This document shows, piece by piece, positions 53,514 through 64,000 of a stretch of DNA of 64,000 bases. The position numbers and the translations under genes are program-made. Position 1 is the stretch's first letter. The number at the start of each line of letters is the position of its first letter. Location: NCBI GenBank assembly GCA_001051155.2, contig JYIP02000007.1, positions 1,862,342 to 1,926,341 of the forward strand, written 5' to 3'. The notes under the pieces were generated by a model. The model was not told the origin of the DNA, searched no databases, and was given only the letters and a program-made list of their open reading frames with translations. The stretch is from Chrysoporthe austroafricana (lineage: Eukaryota > Ascomycota > Sordariomycetes > Diaporthales > Cryphonectriaceae).

Positions 53514-55371
53514 TCATTCCCCGCGCTTATCGCTCACTGGCCTTGGAATAGCCTCGGTAGCCAGAACTTTCTCGACCTCACGCCCGTCGTGCAGACTCTC
53601 ACTCGTTGGGATCTCTCTCTGGTCCATAACTTCGCTCGTCTCATCATCTCTCCAGAAGTCCCTCTTACCCTTTGATAGCCTCTTAATCCAAGGCGGCAAG
53701 ACTCCGCCGGGAATTTTGTAGGTCCATTCTTCTTTCATGTGCTTATTGGGTGGGACGATCCGTCCGCCCGAGACCTTCTCCAGCACCCAGACTGTCGTAT
53801 TGAGTACTATGTAGGTGCAGATGCCACCAATTAGCCCGTCTGCGATCGAATAAGAAAAGGGCATAAGGGCGATGGTGACGAAGGCTGGGATGCTGTCGCC
53901 AAGATAATGCCAGTTGATCTCCGTAACGGAGAGGGTCATCATGCATCCCACGAGAATGAGCACACAGCCCGTCGCCCACGGTGGGATGGAAGCGAAGATT
54001 GGTGCAAAGAAAATTGAGATAAAGAAGCAAATTCCTGTCATCATGGCCGTAAGACCTGTCTTGCCCCCCTCACTAATGCCAGCGCCGGACTCGACAAAGG
54101 CTGTTACTGGTGGGCAGCCGAGCAGAGCACCAATGGAAATGGAGACTGAATCAACCATATACCTAAAAGCCGAAGGTTAGCAAATAATTATGCGATTAAA
54201 TTAGAAAACCTGAACGTACGCAAAAGTTGATCCCTCAAAATCCTGTGTCACAGGATCGATCAAGTCGGCGTATTTAGCCATCGAGTACAGCGTACCGGTA
54301 CAGTCTAAAATATCGACATAGAGGAAGGTTATAATCGCTAGCCCAAATTGACCACCATATTTAGCGATGCTCCATTCCTGCACATTGAGGGTCTTTGAGA
54401 TCTGGTGGAAGCTGACCACTTGCTTGAAAAAGTTGAAGGAATCGTCACCAGTCGCTGTGTAGGGGAAGTACGTGACATCGGTCCCTCGTGGCCATGATAT
54501 GATAGACACCAAAATGATTCCAATAAGAATCGATCCCTTGACACGATACATCATCAATAGACTCGTTAGAATTCCACCGCAAAAGATGCCGATCCACATC
54601 CGTGGGTTGCGCATCTTGGCTCCATCAGGGCACAAGCCGGTATCCGGGTCTCGCAGAGCATCGACACACCCGGCAAGCTCGGTCGGCGTATCTGTTGCGC
54701 CAACAATTAGGCCGATGCCTTCTGAGTAAGTCAGGCCAATGAGTGTCAGAAATAGGCCGATGCCGACCGATGTTGCAAGCTTGATCGAGCGGGGGATAGC
54801 ACGCGCTAGCCACTGTCGCATACCAAAAAGGGCGAGGGCAAAGAAGATCCAGCCTTCGACGAAGATAGCTGTGACTGCGGTCTGATAAGGGACTGTCCCA
54901 GTGCCATGGTATCCGACCACAGTGTAGGCGAAGTAAGCATTGAGGCCCATCCCCGGGGCAAGCCCAACGGGCCTAAGGTATCGTCAGCTATCATTCGCGG
55001 GCTTGAGCACAATCCACTTACAAGTTTGCAAATAAGCCCATACAGAACGATGCCAGCGCAGATATTGCTGCTGTGGCAGTGATTAAGTCTCTCTTGATCT
55101 CGTTCACGCACAGAAGGTAGTCCTGATTGTTGTCGCATACCGGATCATCGGCTCCACCAAGACAAGCACATGTGCCGCCAGTGTCCGCAACGATGCTTGC
55201 ATTCACTGCAACGATGTAACTCATAGCAAAGAAGGTCGCCAGGCCAGCGCGAAGTTCTGTGAGAAAAAGGGAGCCATTCCGGGCTCTATTGTGTCCACAG
55301 CCTTCGAGCCTGAACCATTTTCCGACTGAGCTCCTGGCTACCCTCTCGTTGATGCTGTGCGCCCAAGTCAT
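53514..55371 (-). CDS. azgA: AzgA-family purine (adenine/guanine/hypoxanthine) permease
   Basis: Three exons: 55371-55022, 54972-54220 and 54162-53514, 583 residues. Introns are 54973-55021 (49 bp, GTAAGT) and 54163-54219 (57 bp, GTACGT); both joins keep frame and rebuild ANLPVGLAPGMGLNAYFAY and FAYMVDSVSISIGALLG, core AzgA blocks. The signature NCS/AzgA segments are present: ELRAGLATFFAMSYIVAVN, the APGMGLNAY loop, PRSIKLATSVGIGLF, a FLYVDILDCTGTLYSMAK block and PPVTAFVESGAGI. About a dozen hydrophobic segments. The N-terminus (WAHSINERVARSSVGKWFRLEG) and polar C-terminal tail are like Aspergillus AzgA, a plasma-membrane purine:proton symporter. An in-frame ATG 11 codons upstream is an alternative start. 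Confidence 0.94.
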
Positions 55372-56314
55372 CTTGTCTGTGTTGGCGGCCAGCGGTCTGA
55401 CCACAACACAGTCTTTTTAAGGCGTGAGCAAATTCCGCGGTTGCTGTTCGACGATCGGTCCTGTAGCTTTAAGCAGCGGGCACCAGTGGTAGTCGCTTTT
55501 CACGCATTCGAATTGATGCAGCACTTGTTTAGTCTGGAGCTAGGTTTTATTGACTCCATGGAACAGCAAATTGAAGGTTGAGGGTTTGAATGAGAGACAA
55601 GACTGAGAAGACACCCATAAGAGAGGAGGAGGCTCTCAAGCGAGGTTATACTCGGTAGTAAGAAGGTAAGACCTTGACGGGTTAATCTTGTGTTTTGACC
55701 TTAAAAGGTATGGCATGCGCTTGGCATACTAAGCCAAGACCCGACCTTATCTCTCGAAGGTGCGAATGAAGACCACTGCCTTCTTTAAAGAAGGGAAGAG
55801 CTATCTGTTTTATCTGTCTTGGCGAGATAAAGTGGAGGAGCCAAGAGTCGATATTTTCAACTGGGTACCTGTTAGTCGATTAGATGCGCAAATAGTGATG
55901 ACAAGTAGCGATAAAGATTGACAAATAAACAGGTAGAGTTATAACCTGCTAAAGTGACTTAATCGAGAACACATTCTGTTTCCATTCTGCATATTAGTTC
56001 CATCCTTGTATATATATATATGTTTAATATGATTGTTACTTAAAAAAGATACCCATATATGTATATGTAACTGGAATCGTCACTCTTAAGCGACGTGGGT
56101 TCATATCGCACTATTCCCCGTGCACATCAGCATCTTCTATGAGAAGCCTTAGAACAGTATATATTGTAAAAGTCTCACCAGATCTGAAGCTTGAAGAAAT
56201 ACTATCCTGCGAGGCGATACAAGACCAATATACTCAACAGCATCAACAGCCTCAAGAACGAAAATTGCATCACGGAGAGGAAATACCTTCTTTAAGACTG
56301 GGGGACAGGTCATC
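55372..56314. other. Intergenic region
   Basis: AzgA promoter on the left, 3' flank of the MFS transporter on the right. An AT-rich stretch with TATATATATATA near 56010 lies in it. No supported gene. Confidence 0.5.
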
Positions 56315-58030
56315 CTATTGCACTGCAATTTTCTCCCTGTCAGACTCTGTGGGCAATTCAGGTGCTGCGCTGACGACCGACTGCACGTCGTCCGCTAGCC
56401 CCTGCAAGTCTTCTTCACCCATGATGCCGTCCCAACCGTGTTCCACCAGATACAACCGGAACTTCTCGTCTCGGTGGCTCAGATCCTCGTCGGTGATCTT
56501 CGGCACGAAGAACCACGTCACCAGGATGCCTGCAAGACCACAGATCGCCGCAATAATAAACGTCCACTTCTTTCCAAGCGTGTTCTGTATGGGCGTGAAT
56601 GCCTCCGTGCCGAGCGCCGCACCTATCTTGCCACATGCGGCGCCTATGCCATAGCAAGTTCCACGCACGCTCGTAGCGTAGCTCTCACTCGACAAAAGCC
56701 CCAGCATATTACCTGGCCCAAAGTTGCCACTACTCTGCATCAGGCCGTAGAAGACGATGAATAGTGGGAGAATGTGGGTGACACGGTCGTAGGCCAGCCC
56801 GATGATCAGCCCAAAAACAATATAACCCGAGAAGCCGATCATCATGATATTCTTTCGACCAACGTGGTCGCAGAGAAAAGCGCCGAGGAATATTCCTGGG
56901 AGAGCAATAACGCCGAGGAGGAGCTGCCACTCAGCAGTGCGTAAGAGTGTGTCACCGCCCGTCACAACCGAGGAGATGATCGCCCCGGAAAAGACGCCGT
57001 TAGGAAAGGTGACAAAGTCGTATAAGAACCAGGCGCCGCAGGTCCCGATGAGCGTTTTCCAGTAGTATCTGAAGACGAGGCGGTACGGGACCGATCTTTT
57101 GATAGCCCCGCGCCGATACAGCTTTGAGTTCATCATCTTGAGGCGGAAGTAGAACACCGACAACGGGAACAGGCAGCCGATGCCGAAACACACTCTCCAC
57201 ACCGTCGAGAGATGGTTGCTTCCCGCTGCGGAGAGTACGATCAGGAAGACGATCACGGCAAAGGGTACGCCAAAGGACAATGGTAGGTTCGTCACCAAGA
57301 TGAACACAGTGCCGCGTCGCTTGCTCGTAAGATGGTGTTCGTTCGCCGCCTCAGAAGCTGAAGTGCTGGACGCCGGGTACTCGCCGCCCGTACCAAAGCC
57401 TGTTATGCCACGAGCTATGGTCAACATCCAGAACATGCCCCCAATAGTGGTGCCATGTGCAGCAGTTGCTAGAATTCCTCCAACCACAATCATCAACGTA
57501 GTCACTACGATTGCGGTCTTCCGGCCCATGTAATCGCAGGTGAGGCCGACGACGATCTGTCCAAGTACTTCTCCCACAAGAAGCGCATTCGAGACTTGTG
57601 TGCTGACAGGCGAGGTGTATTCGCCGGGGTACTCCTTCTTGAAGAGCACATTTGACATTGTCATTAGGTTGTTTTGATAGCCGTCGGAGATCAGGGCTGC
57701 GCCAGCACAGAACTGTCATCCTCATCAGTTACATCCCAGAAGCTTTGGCAAATCCGCCCTGATAGCTGAATCCCCGGTACTTGCACGGTCAAGGGGAAAC
57801 GACTTGGGTCACGGGAGTGGTGTGGGACAAGCTCGCCAGGACGAAAGAGCTGGGATTACTCACTATGGTAAAGAGATCTGAAAGCGATTGCCGTTTGGCG
57901 GGCACGGCGGTGACGGGGCTGCTGCGTTCTCGACATCTTGAGATTTATTGGTCTCGTCATTCACGACTGTCTGGTCCTTAGAGACGCTGTCGTCCCTTGT
58001 GGCCGCCTCGCTCAACGGTTCGGGGTCCAT
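56315..58030 (-). CDS. MFS transporter, Git1-like glycerophosphodiester/phosphate permease type
   Basis: The main exon 57712-56315 gives 465 residues with eleven or so membrane helices and MFS signatures (CDYMGRKTAIVV, GFGTGGEYPASSTSASEAAN, DHVGRKNIMMIGFSG). The preceding intron 57713-57863 (donor GTGAGT) joins to an exon ending KRQSLSDLFTI, and the join reads LFTIFCAGAALISDGYQNNL, exactly the first-helix region of the Git1/PHS subgroup. The very N-terminus is unresolved. The only nearby ATG (58028-58030, MDPEPLSEAA) is in a different frame from KRQSLSDLFTI, so either an extra intron of suitable phase, a second start exon or a real frameshift is involved. Subgroup members import glycerophosphoinositol or related phosphodiesters with protons; the exact substrate is not readable. 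Confidence 0.82.
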
Positions 58031-59032
58031 TTTCAGGTTGGGTCTAGTGTCTCCCGCCTTAATCCCTGGGAGGGGGCTAGAAATTGAGCCACAAGCAGAC
58101 CAAGCTCCTGTTCGCACGACCAGAGGAAGCCTGGATTGGCGACGTTGTCAATGTTCCCAAGATAGAAATCATATTGCTGGGCGAAGGAAGAGGCGAGGAG
58201 TCTCGGATAATATATGAATATGGCAAGTCAGTGCCCACGTGCTCGCCTCCAATGTGCTCGCATTCCACATGCATGCATTTGGACGGGCATTCACAACTGG
58301 GCCACGTGCCCCTGGCGGCCTGCATAAAGGGCTACGGTTAGGATCCTGCAAGCCCACTAGCAATTTGCCCAAACACACTTTTGCTTGAGTCGTCGCCGCC
58401 GATATTTTAGCACCCTCGACGAGCACGTAAATTTTAAGATTAGGGCAGCCTAATGAGAAGCAGATACGCTAGCACGCATGCGTCATTGCGCTGACCGTTC
58501 AAGACGATTTATTTTTTTTTTCCAAACCTGAAACCGCTCTTAGGCTTGAGATACTGGTCAGCTTCGACTGTGGTAGACTGGGTGCGAAGGTGCATTTGGC
58601 CACGTGCTGGCCAAACGACTGCCTGGACCAGGTCCCCTGTCCGAGTTTTGCTGCAACGCCGGGCCGGTTGTGCAGCTATGGTTAGATACCGAGACTCTGA
58701 AAAAATAACTCCAGGAGAACGCACACGGAATTTTCCTTCGATGCAACGCTACTGCTCTGAAGTGTTTGCCGTATTGCCGACCGTAGAAGCTCGCTCGTGG
58801 GGCATCATTCCCAATTATCGCCAATGAGTGATTGCATATTGACCACATTGCAGGACGACGCACGTTCTTGTAGTGGTGGTGTACACACCCCGAAGGCAAA
58901 CACGACCGGCAGTGAAGCGTCATTTGTGACGCTCGGAAATGCTCGCCAAGCTGAGTGTTTCCTATTTACCGGATTGAACAGTGGATGATTGAGACCATTT
59001 TCATGTACACTAGGATAATTAATTGTACCCGG
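58031..59032. other. Intergenic region
   Basis: Promoter side of the MFS transporter, 3' flank of the GH28 gene. A T-rich run lies near 58508. Short frames only. Confidence 0.45.
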
Positions 59033-60692
59033 TCAAGTCGGCTTGCCACAAGTGTCGTCGTATCCTTCCACATTTGTACACTCTTCTGTTGCCGTCCCAT
59101 TCGCCGGCGACACATCAATACTATCCCACTGGAAGTTCGAGCATATCGAATAAGGCGAACAAGCCAGAGATACTGTCGTAGTTCCTACTGATTCATTCAT
59201 CCAGCCGGTGAAGTTGGTCCATGTGATATTATTAAATGTGAAACCAGTTGCAGGATACTCGGCGCATGATGGCACTCCCCAACCCGCCCAAGCGGTGCAC
59301 TGTTGGATGAGCACGGGGGCGGCCGTGATGTTTTCGATATAGAAATTTTTGAACACTAAGGTGGAATCAACACCATGGCTGTTATTGATGAAGCAACTGG
59401 AGCGATTCTGGACTTACAGACGTTCTTGACCGATCCTGTTCCATTACCTCCTCCCTGGGGAGGATAGTACGTTGCCTTGCCCATATACGTTTTCAGATAT
59501 GCGCCCGTACGACTTCCAATAAGCTATCACGTCATCAGTATTATAGTAAATGAGATATATTCTGCAGAGGTCCCTTACTGAGACGTCCTCTGCCGTGATA
59601 TTCTCTACCAGATCGATAACACCCTCGTACTGTCCAAGGCTACCGATCGCGATACCAGCCGTGTTCACACAGGTAAGATTCTTGATACGCATATTCGTCG
59701 ATCCTGTAGTATGATGTAAATAAGAGATTTTTGAGGTGAAGAAGGTTGAATAGTAGTCAGAGGCTTGCCTGGCTTGAAGCTGACACAGTCGTCTCCGGTG
59801 TTGGCGTAGCTGTTCTAAAGCTCCCGTTAGTACTTACCGTCCAAAAGTTGCCAACACAAAGCATGGTGCCTACTTGGATCGTGATATTATCGCTATTGAT
59901 GGTATCAAACCCGTCAGTGTTGCCCAGGTTCCCAGGATTTGCCTGTACCAAGATCAGCAAAGATTGGAGAAATGTCGTTCAGTGATGGAGTACTTGGTAA
60001 TCATCCGAGGTGCTCGAAAGATATATATTGTCGACGAGAATATTTTTTGACTCTACCATCACGAAATTCCTGCGTAGCTGTTAGAACTATAGACCACCCT
60101 AGGGTTTAACACCCCCAACAATGGACGTACCATTTGCCAGACTGAAGAATCTTGAAGTTCTTGGCTACAGCGTTCGTAACATTCCGCAGACAGAACGGGA
60201 TAGGGCGCCCAAAGAGCCCGCCTATACCCAGAGCCAGGTCGTACCACACCTGTCCTTGACCATTGATGACACCGGTGTCATGTCCATCGATAGTGACATC
60301 TTCACCTGAGAACTCCATGGCAATGGAAATATTCTGGAAGTAGTAATGCGAGCCATGCTGGATCCAATAGCGAACGTCGGTCGAGAACTGCGTCTCTGTC
60401 AGCTGATGTCACGTCCGCAGCGGGAGCGAACGTGTCAAGGGCGTACAAGAAGGGTGCCTCTCAGGTCCACCTGAACGTTGCTGAGGTTGTGAAGCTGTAA
60501 CACTGTCTGTATATCGTACGTGGTGTTCTCTTGGAAGACGATGCGTCCATTTGTACCGCATTCTTGGAAAGCTTGCCGAATAGCCGGGGCATCGTCGGTC
60601 CCATCTCCACTCGCGGAAATAATGCATGTCTTATTCCAGGTTTGCGCTGCCGCGAACGGTAGAGCATACAGTACAGCGTTGACGGCCTTCAT
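59033..60692 (-). CDS. Glycoside hydrolase family 28 (exo-acting, rhamnogalacturonan/polygalacturonan-type)
   Basis: Eight exons: 60692-60447, 60387-60131, 60069-59994, 59942-59874, 59814-59769, 59703-59579, 59523-59418 and 59355-59033; 415 residues. All seven introns are 51-65 bp and frame-consistent. Intron 5 (59704-59768) starts GCAAGC, a GC-AG intron, which is needed to keep frame. A signal peptide (MKAVNAVLYALPFAAAQ) opens the protein; the right-handed beta-helix repeats follow. Catalytic aspartates are D203 in NTDGFD, and D224-D225 in NTGDDC. The usual GHG motif reads T246-A-G and the usual RIK is Y-L-K (AYLKTYMG). These changes are seen in rhamnogalacturonan-acting and some exo-GH28 groups, so a plain endo-polygalacturonase is unlikely. 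Three or more N-glycosylation sites. Confidence 0.9.
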
Positions 60693-62747
60693 CTTCAATC
60701 AAAAGTTTGATCTTCTAGCAATCCGGAGGCTCGATCCGAGCGGTCACCAAGACCAACCCAAGTGTTCGTAGCAGGTACCGTTGAAATAAACCTAATCTAT
60801 GACCTTACTATCGCGTATCAGCTGCAAAGATCACCAGGTGGCTAGGGGACCCACTTGTCGAAATATCGAAGTTTTATTTCGCCATCGCCTGCAAGTAACA
60901 GATAGGAAAGAGGGGCAAAAGCCAAAGCGGTCTGCAGCAGGATGAGGTCCTCTGCTGTCGCTTCTGCGGCCATCGCCATGCTTTATACGCACAAGGTCTA
61001 GTACGAGAGCAAGCACCAATAATAAAGTATGCCGACCTGCAGAATCCATGCAGATGCAGAGAGATGCGCTTTCGAATTGGTGGAACGTGAGCTGCCTCTT
61101 TCTGGCACTTCGTCGATCCCGCTCATCCTATTCTTCCTCAGCACCTTCAAGACTTGTACATTAGATCCTACCCTGGATGCGCTACGAGTCGCTCAAATTC
61201 ATTTCGAGCTTTTCAGCATCCGGCTAGTGGGCAGACCGGTTTCAATACCAGGCCGTGAACGATCACTGACGGAACCATATCAGGCTGACGGTTCAAGCCA
61301 GGCTGTCCATAGATGGTATGTTCTCCAGTCTTACAAAGTAGGACTTTCATGGATCTGGCTACTCGGATATGAAGCGTTGTCGCTCGTATGGGCCGACAGA
61401 GGATCCCAAGACCGTCAGCGCCTGATGTATCTGACTGAACTCAATGCTCAATTATTGCTACCGGAAGAAGGGCATTCCTCACAGCCTCCTAACCGAACGA
61501 CTAATTATGATCTAGCTGTCATGGCATATCCACACTGAATCTGACCGCAATAAGGGCTCAGCCTATATCGCCTTCACCACCCTGCCTTACAGACGCTACA
61601 AGATCATTCACTGTATGCTCGATCCCAGCCCGTCTCAGCTCAGATGGACCACACAGGCCACGCAGATCGCACTGGTTAGCGACGCGTCGGGCCAGAGTGG
61701 GTGCAAAACATGAGCTGGCATGTTGCTCGAATGCGGATATTATGACCGGGTGGTGGGTTTGTTCTTTGCTTAGCGCTGAAATTGCCGCGATACTGAGTGA
61801 TAAATCGCGCCAAGTTGGGGCAGAGGGGATTGGAATGGAGTTCAGTTGGTAGGGGAGAAACAGTAGTCATAGCCATGGTGTGGAAGGCGAGCAACGGGAC
61901 GAAAAAAACAGGAGCGGCCCTGCAAGGTTTAAGGAGCATATGGGCCGATACGGATAGAATGGAACAAGCATATGATACCCTATCTCCTTCACAGGGTGTG
62001 GCTGTTCGCGTTGACTGACCAACCTAGAAAGGAAATTGGTACTTCAGTACGCACAGCCAGGTTCACCAAGGCCCAAAGGATTCCTCAGTGATCTGTGGTG
62101 AGCATTGCCTAGGGATATAAGTGGTCTTGTTGACCTAATATCTGATTGGATGCTGTGTTTACCATAACTCTCTATAATTTCAGGTTGCTAGGTCCTGCAA
62201 TGCGACAGCTGCTCCTTCCCATTCCCTTCGTCGCCTCTAGTCAAACCATACCTGCTTCAAGGTGCAACTTCCACAGGCGCCGCACATTAGTCAGCTCCTT
62301 GAGAAACACAGATACCTTTCTCAAAGCGTTCACTGTTTGTTTGTCGAGCTCCACAAGTAGGCCTAACACATCTAGCCAGAGAGCGTGGCCTGCTGTCAAC
62401 AATCACTGCTGCCCTTTGCGGTATCTATCAGACGGAGTGACACTGGACAAGACAACGGTTCAGGCAACAATACTCCTTCCACTACCATAAGACCAGTTCA
62501 TTCCCTCCCTCGAGGCTGCCCGCCAGCCTTGCGTATCGAGCTCTTGTCCCTTCAGCCCCCTGGACCTGGTCCCTCCTCCATCCTGCTGTCGGCAAGGCAT
62601 CTTGATCATCCACAGACCACCTGAGTTGGGGTTGGGACATGTACGAACGAGGATTCTCGGTTCAAGTTTCCAAATCGTTCAGTATAAGCTAACATCATTT
62701 CTCTCTCAGCAGGCTGCTATCATCTTGTTCTCACTTCGCCGCCCAAG
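60693..62747. other. Intergenic region
   Basis: GH28 promoter on the left and promoter of the helicase-like gene on the right. A plus frame at 61029-61538 (169 codons) lacks any recognisable domain, and frames at 62146-62624 are short. Nothing supportable. Confidence 0.45.
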
Positions 62748-64000
62748 ATGTCGGCCCGAATGACGCCCTTGTACGTCTTCAACTCCGTTGAGGAATACTA
62801 CAAGCGTCACAGCTCGGGCATCCTGAGAGAGTTCCAGAACGAGAGCAAGGAAGTCGTCGACTTCAATATTAAGAAAACTAAGTTCAAGGCATGGATCCTT
62901 GCCAAGGCCTTTCGGGGAAACGTCAACACCTACTGGATCTTCCTCGTCCGCCCTAGCGAGCAGGCCGACTACCTGTTCCCGAGGGAGGGCGAGTCCTGCG
63001 GAATCCAGCTTTGGACTAAATCAGGCAATACAAAGAGATGGGAGAAACAGTGGGAGGCGGAGCGCATCGAGAACCCCGCGGCATCGTTCGGTCTTCTTGA
63101 TGGCGAGGCCCATCGCCTGCCAGCCTTCAAGGTCAAGGTGCCCAACAACGTCCCGAGCGATATCATCCGCCCTCTTGAAGATGATCCAGACGAAGTAGGG
63201 CATAATACACCCAGTCGTCTTACCGGCAGGTACGTCTTACGTGACAAGAAAGCCGTCAGGGTCACAGTGCAGCTGCGCGTATCCTCTGCCACCAAGGATG
63301 CGGAGGTAGGTGCGTTAGACAGGCTGTACAAAAACATCGATGAGGCTCTGTCGGCCAAACAGCAGGCAGCTTCTAGGTACCTGCTAGACTTCAAGCAGGC
63401 CCCATTTACGGTTAACATGTTCAACCATTTTCCACACCTACGGGATCCCATGAAGAACCCGAGTGGAATGCCGCCAAAGGTCATCGCCATGCTGAAGGGT
63501 TTCAACGAGCATCAGCAAATCGCATACATGAACGTCCTGACTAGCCTTCCTTGCGGCATCGGCATCATCCCAGGAGGACCAGGCGCAGGTAAGACGCACT
63601 GGAACTTGGTTGTCACCGCGGCCATTCAATCCAGGAACGTCATTTACCACGGCCCGAATGACTTCAGCAACCGATCAGCCAAGGTGCTGTACATTCTCGA
63701 CATCAACAAGCCCCTCGATGATACCTGCAACAAGATCGTCAAGCTGTATAGGAGCCTCGGTCTGAAGAAGTACGCTGTTAGATTGTATGGGTGGCACTAC
63801 AGTTCCAAACGCGGCAAGCCTGATTTCGCGCACAAGTTCATGCTCATGGCCCGTACGAATCGATATCAACGGAAACCCCGCAATGAAGACTGCCATGCCC
63901 CGACACTTGATGAACTCGCGTGGGATTTTTATCAGGCAGACAAGTTGACTCGGTACCGCGAGTTGCACCAGCTTGTGACAAAGACACTCTGCGGCAGCAA
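62748..64000 (+). CDS. P-loop helicase-like protein, N-terminal part, runs off the window
   Basis: Open from the ATG of MSARMTPLYVFNSVEEYYKR to the end of the window, 417 codons with no stop. Residue positions about 280-290 read GGPGAGKTHW, a Walker A motif of the superfamily 1 DNA2/NAM7-like helicase style, preceded by FNEHQQIAYMNVLTSLP, which looks like the Q-motif region. The ~270-residue N-terminal part (FKAWILAKAFRGNVNTYWIF, FTVNMFNHFPHLRDP) is not a known domain to me. Walker B and later helicase motifs would lie past 64000. Many accessory fungal genes have this layout, so a role in RNA or DNA unwinding is possible but unproven. Confidence 0.72.
   Translation, partial: MSARMTPLYVFNSVEEYYKRHSSGILREFQNESKEVVDFNIKKTKFKAWILAKAFRGNVNTYWIFLVRPSEQADYLFPREGESCGIQLWTKSGNTKRWEKQWEAERIENPAASFGLLDGEAHRLPAFKVKVPNNVPSDIIRPLEDDPDEVGHNTPSRLTGRYVLRDKKAVRVTVQLRVSSATKDAEVGALDRLYKNIDEALSAKQQAASRYLLDFKQAPFTVNMFNHFPHLRDPMKNPSGMPPKVIAMLKGFNEHQQIAYMNVLTSLPCGIGIIPGGPGAGKTHWNLVVTAAIQSRNVIYHGPNDFSNRSAKVLYILDINKPLDDTCNKIVKLYRSLGLKKYAVRLYGWHYSSKRGKPDFAHKFMLMARTNRYQRKPRNEDCHAPTLDELAWDFYQADKLTRYRELHQLVTKTLCGS

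Noticed and set aside
53514..60692. A purine/pectin utilisation cluster made of AzgA, the MFS transporter and GH28
   Set aside because: The genes are on one strand but serve unrelated substrates, and no shared regulator or conserved linkage can be shown.
61029..61538. 169-codon plus frame
   Set aside because: No domain, no intron support, and no signs of selection visible; could be chance in a 2-kb gap.

Overview
The window reads as chromosomal DNA of a filamentous ascomycete (Pezizomycotina, most like a Sordariomycete, though the class is an inference). Genes are monocistronic on both strands and carry short GT-AG introns of about 50-150 bp, often with a TACTAAC- or CTGAC-like branch site just before the acceptor. 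The families present (AzgA purine permease, fungal rhodopsin-domain membrane protein, GH76, GH28, UstYa) are typical of that group. Exon joins were made by hand from reading frame, splice sites and family similarity; no search was run.

Layout. 1-20.6 kb: an unusual half-Zn2Cys6 protein with C-terminal membrane helices (-), a BAR-SH3 membrane-curvature protein (-), a long Mte1/ZGRF1-type repair protein (+), a fungal rhodopsin-domain receptor-like protein (-), a CHK-type kinase-like protein (+) and a three-finger C2H2 protein (-). 20.6-24.6 kb is a gene-poor stretch. 24.6-30.5 kb is an accessory-looking block: an intact UstYa-family oxidase gene, a tiny secreted Asp-Ser-rich protein, a cysteine-rich small ORF and a decayed RutA-like flavin monooxygenase. 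30.5-35.6 kb holds a DHCR24-like FAD oxidoreductase facing a class II aldolase, then a GH76 mannan-acting enzyme. 37.9-47.7 kb is mostly conserved housekeeping: RCC1, a single-pass membrane protein, a CECR5-type HAD hydrolase and an aldo-keto reductase. 48-52.2 kb has a DUF1993 gene broken by one in-frame TGA, then a tandem pair of unrecognised intronless paralogues. 53-60.7 kb carries a tRNA-Arg, an AzgA permease, a Git1-like MFS transporter and an eight-exon GH28 enzyme. A P-loop helicase-like gene starts at 62748 and runs off the window.

The genes do not form one pathway. The best candidates for undescribed biology are the tandem paralogue pair at 50.1-52.2 kb, the membrane-anchored half-zinc-cluster protein at 1.1-3.7 kb, and the UstYa gene with the secreted acidic dibasic-site protein at 24.6-27.5 kb. 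The clearest signs of decay are the RutA-like remnant and the DUF1993 nonsense codon.
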